Origin: Cognaticolwellia beringensis
Lineage (GTDB): Bacteria > Pseudomonadota > Gammaproteobacteria > Enterobacterales > Alteromonadaceae
NCBI RefSeq assembly: GCF_002076895.1
Contig: NZ_CP020465.1
Coordinates: 1,984,001 to 2,048,000 of the forward strand
Direction: 5' to 3'
DNA length: 64,000 bases
The notes beneath the pieces were generated by a model. That model saw nothing but the letters and a program-made list of their open reading frames with translations, searched no databases and had not been told where the DNA came from. Shown in pieces: positions 57,841-64,000 of this stretch. The position numbers and the translations under genes were made by a program. How positions within the stretch are numbered: the stretch's first letter is position 1; every line of letters begins with the position of its first letter.

Positions 57841-58296
57841 CTAGCCGACCATATAAGTGCCGGTACCAAAGGCAATATGAACGCCTTTTTCGTTGTGCAT
57901 TTCCATGCGAGCTACCGCGACTTTACTGCCACTGCGAATAATTTTTGCTGTCGCAATAAATTTCTCACCTCTCCCTGGTCTTATAAAGTCGGTGCGTAAA
58001 TCAATGGTGCTTAAGCGACTTAAACTTTGTGAAATTATTTGGGGGGATAATTCGGGTAACTGAGATAGTATATTCGCTGCGGCCACAACACCACCGGCAA
58101 GATCTAGCGCTGAGGCAGTTACGCCGCCATGAAGAATTCTTTGTTCTGGATTACCGATAAGCTGGTCGTGCCACATAATACTGACCGTTGACTCTTGGCT
58201 ATTAAATTGCGTGACCTCTAGCCCCAATAACTTATTAAACGGCATTTCTTGACTCCAATATTGAGCAAGCTGCTTAAAATATTCTTCATGTATCAT
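57841..58296 (-). CDS. yigI: Hotdog-fold thioesterase, YigI-like
   Basis: A 151-residue acyl-CoA thioesterase of the PaaI/YigI type. [28 protein letters not shown] (the HGG catalytic loop), [17 protein letters not shown] and the C-terminal FGTGTYMVG match E. coli YigI. The ATG 58296 (MIHEEYFKQ) has AAAAGGACATTT upstream and replaces an upstream hydrophobic false start. Divergent from recQ, with yigI near recQ as in E. coli. Confidence 0.93.
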   Translation of the reverse strand: MIHEEYFKQLAQYWSQEMPFNKLLGLEVTQFNSQESTVSIMWHDQLIGNPEQRILHGGVTASALDLAGGVVAAANILSQLPELSPQIISQSLSRLSTIDLRTDFIRPGRGEKFIATAKIIRSGSKVAVARMEMHNEKGVHIAFGTGTYMVG

Positions 58297-58419
58297 AAAT
58301 GTCCTTTTAGCGATGTAAGCGAAACTCATAATAATTACTATTATATTGAAAATAAATCTCCGCACAAAGCCTTTACTACGTTAAAATGTCGGTTGATTTC
58401 ATTTAATAAAGATTGTCTG

Positions 58420-60219
58420 TTGCAAGCCATTTCCCCTACAACATTAACTGAATCCCTGAAACATCATTTTGGTTATCAGGCGTTTCGCCCTGGCCAAGAA
58501 GAAATTATCACTCATGCACTCCAAGGCCGCGACAGCTTAGTGTTAATGCCAACAGGCGGCGGAAAGTCAATGTGCTTTCAATTGCCCGCAACCTTGATGC
58601 CTGGTGTTACTATTGTTGTTTCACCATTAATAGCATTAATGAAAGATCAAGTTGATGGTTTAGTCCGGCAAGGTATTTCAGCTGCTTATGTTAATTCGTC
58701 ACTCGATACCGAGACCATCAATGATATTTTTCGACGTTTAGGTCAAGGCGAAATAAAGCTACTTTATGTCGCACCAGAGCGATTAAAGAATTATTATTTT
58801 ATCCAAGGGCTAGCTCAATTAACCATCAGCCTTTTTGCTATTGATGAAGCGCATTGTATATCGCAATGGGGCCATGATTTTCGCCCTGCATACACGCAAC
58901 TACACCAGCTAAAACAAAATTTCCCCCATGTACCTGTCATGGCATTAACCGCAACGGCTGATGTCACCACTCGTCGAGATATTCTGCAACAATTAGCTTT
59001 ACATGACCCCTATATACACCTTGATAGCTTTGATCGACCCAATATTCGTTTTACTTTGGCTGAGAAATATCAGGGTGAGCAACAAGTTATTGGTTATATC
59101 AAAAAACGAAAAGATGAGTGCGGTATTATTTATTGTAATAGTCGTTGGCAAGTTGAAAAACTAGCAAAACGATTAGCAGAAACAGGCATTAATTGTTCGG
59201 CTTATCATGCTGGGCTAGAGTCTGAAATTCGCAATATTATCCAAGATAAATTTGCCAAAGATGATGTGCAAATTGTAGTGGCAACGGTGGCTTTTGGTTT
59301 GGGTATTAATAAGTCCAATGTGCGATTTGTTATACATTATGAGCCACCACGAACATTAGAGTCATACTATCAAGAAATAGGCCGAGCAGGCCGAGATGGC
59401 TTACCGGCAGAAGCCCTTTTTCTTTATGATGAGAAAGACGCTGAGCGCATAAGTAAGCGTATTGGAGAAGGTGAAAACGAGCAACGAGTCAATGTAGAGT
59501 TACAACGTTTTCAGGCGATGCGTGGCTTTATTGATGCTCAAACTTGCCGGCGTAGAGTGGTCTTAAATTACTTTGCGGAGTTTACCGAAAAAAGCTGTGG
59601 TAACTGTGATATTTGCTTAGATCCTCCGAGTCAATTTGATGCCACAGAAGCGGCGCAAAAAGTGCTGTCTTGTGTATATCGTATCGAAGGAAATGGTGAT
59701 GTTGAGCATGTTGTGGCGGTTTTACGAGCCGAACTCAATGATAAAATTATCCAACTGGGTCATGATAAAGTATCCACTTTTGGTATTGGTAGAGATAAAA
59801 CGCCCGGCTATTGGTTTTCAATAGTGCGGCAATTAATTCACCTAGGCTATTTACAACAAGATATCGCAGCCCAGTCAAATTTATGTCTTACACAGGCAGC
59901 AGGTGCAGTTTTGAAAGGGCAAGAACCATTAATGCTGGCCGCTCCTCGCTTACAAAAAGCGAGTTATTGGCAACGCAATAAACGTGAAAAAGTTTATGAT
60001 AGGGTACTGTTTTCGAAACTAAGATCATTACGAAAAGAAATCGCCAGCCTTGAAGATATAGCGCCGTTTATTGTTTTTAACGATGCTACCTTAGCTGAAT
60101 TGGCAAGAGTAAAGCCACTAACCTCCAGACAGATGCTTAACGTCAGTGGTATTGGCGATACCAAACTTGCCCGTTATGGCGAGCCATTTTTATCGTTAAT
60201 TAAACAGCACCAGAGCTGA
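58420..60219 (+). CDS. recQ: ATP-dependent DNA helicase RecQ
   Basis: A 599-residue superfamily-2 helicase for recombination repair. [14 protein letters not shown] (motif 0), [12 protein letters not shown] (I), [16 protein letters not shown] (DEAH, II), MALTATAD (III), and [22 protein letters not shown] (VI, QxxGRxGR) are intact. The RecQ zinc region (CRR.VVLNYF...[11 protein letters not shown]) and the C-terminal HRDC-like [11 protein letters not shown] domain follow. The start is uncertain: TTG 58420 (LQAISPTTL) gives the normal N-terminus; the frame is open upstream over the yigI promoter but lacks a good ribosome site. Confidence 0.92.
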   Translation: MQAISPTTLTESLKHHFGYQAFRPGQEEIITHALQGRDSLVLMPTGGGKSMCFQLPATLMPGVTIVVSPLIALMKDQVDGLVRQGISAAYVNSSLDTETINDIFRRLGQGEIKLLYVAPERLKNYYFIQGLAQLTISLFAIDEAHCISQWGHDFRPAYTQLHQLKQNFPHVPVMALTATADVTTRRDILQQLALHDPYIHLDSFDRPNIRFTLAEKYQGEQQVIGYIKKRKDECGIIYCNSRWQVEKLAKRLAETGINCSAYHAGLESEIRNIIQDKFAKDDVQIVVATVAFGLGINKSNVRFVIHYEPPRTLESYYQEIGRAGRDGLPAEALFLYDEKDAERISKRIGEGENEQRVNVELQRFQAMRGFIDAQTCRRRVVLNYFAEFTEKSCGNCDICLDPPSQFDATEAAQKVLSCVYRIEGNGDVEHVVAVLRAELNDKIIQLGHDKVSTFGIGRDKTPGYWFSIVRQLIHLGYLQQDIAAQSNLCLTQAAGAVLKGQEPLMLAAPRLQKASYWQRNKREKVYDRVLFSKLRSLRKEIASLEDIAPFIVFNDATLAELARVKPLTSRQMLNVSGIGDTKLARYGEPFLSLIKQHQS

Positions 60220-60244
60220 ACTGAGATGACAAATTTTACAAACA

Positions 60245-60270
60245 AAAAAAGCGCCTAACAGCGCTTTTTT
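60245..60270. terminator. Bidirectional terminator between recQ and the cytochrome gene
   Basis: AAAAAAGCGC (60245-60254) pairs with GCGCTTTTTT (60261-60270) around CTAACA. The symmetric A and T tracts suit both the plus-strand recQ and the minus-strand cytochrome gene. Confidence 0.9.
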
Positions 60271-60284
60271 AACATAGCTTAACG

Positions 60285-60584
60285 TTACTTAAGGCTAGCG
60301 TAGTATGCTGCAATGTTAGCAACATCTTCGTCAGATAATGCCATAGCCATTGGTGCCATTACTGGATCTTTACGGTTGCCCGATTTAAAATCTTTTAATT
60401 GCTTGGCAAGATAAGCTTCTTTTTGGCCAGCAAGATTAGGGTACATAGGAACAGCGGAAATACCAGCAGCACCGTGACAGGCTGAACACATGGCAGTTTT
60501 TGATTTACCGGCAGCAGCGTCGCCAGCGAATGCTGGTGAAGCCATCATAACAGTAGCAGCAACGGCTAAAGTAAGTTTTTTCAT
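60285..60584 (-). CDS. Small periplasmic c-type cytochrome (class I, c553-like)
   Basis: A 99-residue precursor with a signal peptide ending in AFA (cleavage near residue 20) and one heme-binding motif CSACH (C33, C36, H37). The distal Met ligand is in [21 protein letters not shown]. It would carry electrons in the periplasm, for example to a terminal oxidase or peroxidase, with no partner gene adjacent. The short size matches cytochrome c5/c553-type monoheme proteins. Its own promoter side faces the DUF3630-like gene. Confidence 0.92.
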   Translation of the reverse strand: MKKLTLAVAATVMMASPAFAGDAAAGKSKTAMCSACHGAAGISAVPMYPNLAGQKEAYLAKQLKDFKSGNRKDPVMAPMAMALSDEDVANIAAYYASLK

Positions 60585-60765
60585 AGATATTATCTCTCTT
60601 TGGTAAATAATTTTTAAGGATCCTCAATTGATTATATGTAAAAAGTAAACTGTTGTCGTTGCTTTTTTTAGGATCTTACTAGGATGATATTTTATCTAAT
60701 ATTTTGCTGAGCTAGCCTAAGTTTTAAACAATTAATTTCATTTATTTAAACTAAGAAGAAATTGT

Positions 60766-61071
60766 ATGCAGATAAAAGATAATATAGAAATTATTAATGT
60801 TGAGGAAATAAACTCAACCACATTACAATTACGTTTTAATGTGGATTGGACAATGGATGATAAAACGGAAATTATTGACCATGTTTTACGGTTAACATCT
60901 TTAAAAACACTTGAGGTTTCAGAAGGAGCAGATCTGTATTGTGTAAGAATAAAGTATGGTGAAAGTGAATTTTTATTAAACTTTGAAGAATACAGTCATG
61001 CCTGTTGGCTCGAGTGTATTAGCGATCAAGATATTGACGGACTGCAGAAAATTAAGCTGCTTTTATCGTAA
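60766..61071 (+). CDS. Small protein, possibly DUF3630-like
   Basis: A 101-residue acidic protein without signal peptide or membrane segment. The pattern of a middle DLYCVRIKYGESEFLLNFEEYSHACWLE stretch, core FLLNFEEYSHACWLE, is reminiscent of the DUF3630 family that I recall near recQ in other Alteromonadales. Function unknown. AGAAGAAATTGT precedes the ATG. The match is from memory and not certain; the two cysteines have no evident role. Confidence 0.6.
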   Translation: MQIKDNIEIINVEEINSTTLQLRFNVDWTMDDKTEIIDHVLRLTSLKTLEVSEGADLYCVRIKYGESEFLLNFEEYSHACWLECISDQDIDGLQKIKLLLS

Positions 61072-61223
61072 TGAACCCGAAAGCTACAACGGTCAGAAAT
61101 AAATGATAACAATTGGATTATTTAAGTAATCTCTAACCCCAATTTATATAGGCTAGGGCTATATAAAAGACTAGTTTTGGTTAGCGATAAATCGATTATC
61201 GATAAATTGATTAGGGGCATTTT

Positions 61224-61691
61224 TTGGAAAAAATACTCATTAGTAGCTGCTTTTTAGGCAATAAAGTTAGGTATGATGGTGGTGACAATTTATTAGTTAA
61301 TACCACGCTTAAGCGTTGGAAAGAAGATAATCGCTTAGTGGTTATTTGTCCGGAATTAGCTGGAGGGTTGAATACACCAAGAGCGCCTGCAGAGATTCAA
61401 GCGATCGGTAACACAATTGTTGTTACAACAATTACGGGGCAAGATGTCACATATGCTTTTAAACAAGGTGCTAATCAGGCGTTATTACTCTGCCAAAAAC
61501 ATAATATTCGCTATGCATTATTGAAAGAATCTAGTCCATCATGCGGTAGTTCAAGTATATATAATGGCCAATTTAGTCAACAGAAAATAGCCGGGCAAGG
61601 CGTTACTACCGACGTATTGAGAGCAAACGGGATAAAAGTATTTTCAGAAAATAACTTGCAGAAATTAATTGACGAGCTGACCTTAAGTTAA
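61224..61691 (+). CDS. DUF523 family protein
   Basis: A 155-residue protein of the DUF523 family, function unknown. Family marks are ISSCFLGNKVRYDGG at the start, VICPELAGGLNTPRAPAEI, and ALLKESSPSCGSSSIYNGQF with the paired cysteine. The conserved cysteines suggest metal or Fe-S binding. Start TTG 61224 with AGGGG eight bases before it. Its stop abuts the convergent GGDEF gene (one base apart), with no room for a terminator. Confidence 0.9.
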   Translation: MEKILISSCFLGNKVRYDGGDNLLVNTTLKRWKEDNRLVVICPELAGGLNTPRAPAEIQAIGNTIVVTTITGQDVTYAFKQGANQALLLCQKHNIRYALLKESSPSCGSSSIYNGQFSQQKIAGQGVTTDVLRANGIKVFSENNLQKLIDELTLS

Positions 61692-62705
61692 TTAATCTTT
61701 AGCAATATTAACGTGATTAGTATGGATATTAGTCTTATCGTTAATCAGTGCACGAGTTTGGTTTATGATGTCATTTGCAGTTGTAGCGACATTATAATCG
61801 CTAACACCAATACTGAGCGTCATTTGTGGTAATCGAGTACCTGATTTACTGCTGATAAAGCGTAATTTCTCTATACTCTGCCGCATTTTTTCCGCAACCT
61901 CACCAGCTATAACTCTTTTAACATCAGGCAGTAAAATTAAGAATTCATCGCCTGCAGACCTAACAGGTAAGCCACTTTCGCCCACATAACTGCTCACTTT
62001 CTTGGCAATTTTTGTTAACAATACATCACTGATCATAGGGCCTAAACTTTCATTCATTTGAGAAAATTGATCAATGCTAATAACAATCGCAGCAACATGC
62101 TTATTTGGATCAGCAGATAACCAAAGGTCTAAATGTTTTGCCATGGCTTTGCGGTTATAAAGCCCTGTTAAAGCGTCAAAATAAATTTCTTTTTTAACAT
62201 CATCCAATTCTGAGCGTAATGCTTGAGTTGATTTTTGTGATACTAGCAGTTGCTCAGCTAGCTTTTCTTGCTGGAGTTTAAATTTCTGAGTCGTTTGTCG
62301 TATCTGTTTAATAGCGTTAATTATTTCACGCTTATCAATAGACTTTAAACTGGCAATACTCTCATCTAATTGAGTGACTAAGCGCTTTGTGCATAGCGAA
62401 GATTGTTCACTGTTGCTTTGCAGATCGTCCAATACGTCATCGAGATCATCAATTAGCTCACCTCGAAAGGCGCTTTGCCCTAAAACATATTGGCGATATA
62501 TTTCTTCTAAAAAAAAGTTATCAAGTTTTTTACCGCTGGCTAACTGTTTTTCAATTGCGGCATTCAGAGTTTTTGTTTGTTGATTGAGATATTCGTAACT
62601 TACCGCGTAATTGATTGGCGTCGCGGCTATATGCCATAACTGCAATTGTTTTATGGCGGCATGCATTTTTTGTTCAGCTTGTGCTATGGAATCATGGTAC
62701 TTCAA
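61692..62705 (-). CDS. GGDEF-domain protein with altered metal site
   Basis: A 337-residue soluble protein. The N-terminal helical region (1-165, coiled coil near 130-165) leads to a GGDEF domain with DALTGLYNRKAMAKHL and SAGDEFLILLP (A251-F255). The usual metal and GTP segment DIDxFKxIND reads SIDQFSQMNE, so the first metal-binding Asp is Ser210 and the Asn shifts to MNE. AGDEF alone is tolerated in active cyclases, but loss of the Asp suggests reduced or absent catalysis. It could be a c-di-GMP receptor or regulator. Confidence 0.85.
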   Translation of the reverse strand: MKYHDSIAQAEQKMHAAIKQLQLWHIAATPINYAVSYEYLNQQTKTLNAAIEKQLASGKKLDNFFLEEIYRQYVLGQSAFRGELIDDLDDVLDDLQSNSEQSSLCTKRLVTQLDESIASLKSIDKREIINAIKQIRQTTQKFKLQQEKLAEQLLVSQKSTQALRSELDDVKKEIYFDALTGLYNRKAMAKHLDLWLSADPNKHVAAIVISIDQFSQMNESLGPMISDVLLTKIAKKVSSYVGESGLPVRSAGDEFLILLPDVKRVIAGEVAEKMRQSIEKLRFISSKSGTRLPQMTLSIGVSDYNVATTANDIINQTRALINDKTNIHTNHVNIAKD

Positions 62706-62930
62706 TATTCCAACCTTTTACTTGTGGTATTCACTAAAATAGCGGGTAAGCTATTCTCTAGTAATTTGGCTTATAGCGCCATAATAAAATGTATTAATCA
62801 TCAGATTCAGTTTAACCATATGAGCGCAGACGAAAATAACCGAGATAAAGAAAAATTTTCTTTATAAAAATTTAGGTTTTGTTATGGTATTTATAAGTTA
62901 GCTATTTAAATTAATATTTGAGATTTTGTC

Positions 62931-64000
62931 ATGAAGGTATTTTCAATCACGGTATTTGTACTATTTTTTGTTATCGCTTGTCAGTCTCCTAAACTTTCTT
63001 CGGTGTTAGTGAACGAGAACCTTGAGCAGGTTATTAAAGATTACCAAGATTATAAAGATCATCAAAGTCCATTTAACCAGGATATTGCAGGTGAAACTAA
63101 CAGCCAATTACCTGATTTATCGCCGGATAAGCTCAAACAACAACATCAAGCTTTACACGCTATATATCAACGTTTAGAACTGATCAACGTCAAAAGTCTT
63201 AATCAAGCAGATGCAATTAATCATGCTGTGTTGTCGTATACGATGAAAAATCAACTTGATAGCTATAGTAACAAAGAGCATTACATGCCACTTACTGCTG
63301 AATCAGGTTTCCATGTTTGGATCAGTCGCATTAAAAGCCAAGTGAGCTTTAAAACTGAACAAGATTATCGCGATTATCTGGCCCGATTAAGCGCTTTACC
63401 TCAATATTTCACTCAACAAATTTACTGGATGGATAAGGGAATTGAAGAAGGCATAACTCAACCGAAAATCGTCCTAAAAGGTTTTGAAGAATCGATTAAA
63501 GCTTTTATAAAAATAGATGCTAGCTCAAGCACTTATTATCAGCCATTTTTAACTATGCCTGAATATTTCAGTCAACAACTTACGTCTACACTTCAGGCAC
63601 AAGCTACTGAAACCATAACCAATGTTGTAATACCAAGCTATCAAAAATACTTTGATTATATGGTGCAGCGTTACCAACCCAACGCGCGAACAAATATTGC
63701 CGCGAGTTCTTTACCTAATGGCCAAGATTATTATGTGAACCGGTTACAGCATTATACGACTTTGCCGATTTCAGTAGAGGAAGTACACAACACGGGTTTA
63801 GCAGAAGTTAAGCGAATAAAGCTCGAGATGGAGGCCATTATTAAGCAATCAGGTTTTACCGGAACTTTTGCTGATTTTGTCCATTTTTTGCGTACCGATA
63901 AACAATTTTATGCAACCAGTCCTGAAGGATTACTAAAAGAAGCCTCATTTATCGCTAAAAAAATGGATGCGCAATTACCTAAGTTATTTAAAACTTTGCC
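62931..64000 (+). CDS. DUF885 family lipoprotein, cut by the window edge
   Basis: Opens at ATG 62931 and stays open to the last base, giving 356 codons without the C-terminus. A signal segment ends in the lipobox VIAC (C17), so it is a predicted lipoprotein. The region LTAESGFHVWISRIKSQVSF with YYVNRLQHYTTLPISVEEVHNTGLAEV matches the DUF885 family (metallopeptidase-like, HEXXH expected later than the visible part). ARTNIAASSLPNGQDYYVNRL is consistent. Predicted exported peptidase; the catalytic end is outside the window. Confidence 0.8.
   Translation, partial: MKVFSITVFVLFFVIACQSPKLSSVLVNENLEQVIKDYQDYKDHQSPFNQDIAGETNSQLPDLSPDKLKQQHQALHAIYQRLELINVKSLNQADAINHAVLSYTMKNQLDSYSNKEHYMPLTAESGFHVWISRIKSQVSFKTEQDYRDYLARLSALPQYFTQQIYWMDKGIEEGITQPKIVLKGFEESIKAFIKIDASSSTYYQPFLTMPEYFSQQLTSTLQAQATETITNVVIPSYQKYFDYMVQRYQPNARTNIAASSLPNGQDYYVNRLQHYTTLPISVEEVHNTGLAEVKRIKLEMEAIIKQSGFTGTFADFVHFLRTDKQFYATSPEGLLKEASFIAKKMDAQLPKLFKTL

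Noticed and set aside
58249..58419. Upstream extension of recQ
   Set aside because: It overlaps the yigI start region on the other strand and adds residues unlike any RecQ N-terminus.

Overview
The window is an AT-rich chromosomal segment from a marine gammaproteobacterium of the Alteromonadales, most likely a Colwellia/Thalassotalea-type organism (family Colwelliaceae). The evidence is protein similarity recalled from memory, gene order, AT-rich codon use and several TTG starts. I see no rRNA, tRNA, CRISPR array, prophage, transposase or integrase. The content is core chromosome plus lineage-specific genes.

Region 1 (1-13.3 kb) carries a DUF2254 membrane protein, catalase-peroxidase KatG, an entericidin-like lipoprotein with a possible 16-residue ORF upstream, a protein-phosphatase/lipid-kinase fusion and a hemerythrin. 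A minus-strand signalling operon of five genes follows: a sigma-54 response regulator, a tiny free-standing histidine-kinase dimerisation domain, a CHASE3-type sensor kinase, an Rcp1-like receiver and a REC-kinase-REC-REC hybrid.

Region 2 (13.4-31.8 kb) carries a SapC-like protein, a large coiled-coil protein, a DUF416 protein, a eukaryotic-type S-adenosylmethionine decarboxylase, a serine hydrolase, rsmD, the ftsY-ftsE-ftsX-rpoH block, a TonB-dependent receptor, a GAF-GAF-GGDEF-EAL protein and an outer-membrane-like protein. Two palindrome-ended AT-rich repeats of about 160-200 bp lie between genes.

Region 3 (31.8-62.7 kb) corresponds to the E. coli 84-87 min neighbourhood, rearranged: tatABC-tatD, hemB, gppA-rhlB/trxA-rho, ubiD-fre, arfA, hemC-hemX-hemY, cyaY/lptM-lysA-dapF-DUF484-yigB-uvrD, rarD, yigI/recQ. 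Two expected members are abnormal here. hemD survives only as a stop-riddled remnant between hemC and hemX, and xerC is absent between the DUF484 gene and yigB. The window ends inside a DUF885 lipoprotein gene.

Functional themes are heme synthesis (hemB, hemC, hemX, hemY, cyaY), twin-arginine export, DAP/lysine synthesis, cell division and SRP targeting, DNA repair (uvrD, recQ), transcription termination and RNA decay (rho, rhlB), ribosome rescue (arfA) and c-di-GMP signalling (three GGDEF proteins). The observations most worth following are the hemD remnant, a long hairpin enclosing the arfA stop codon, the lone DHp domain in the signalling operon, and the phosphatase/lipid-kinase fusion.
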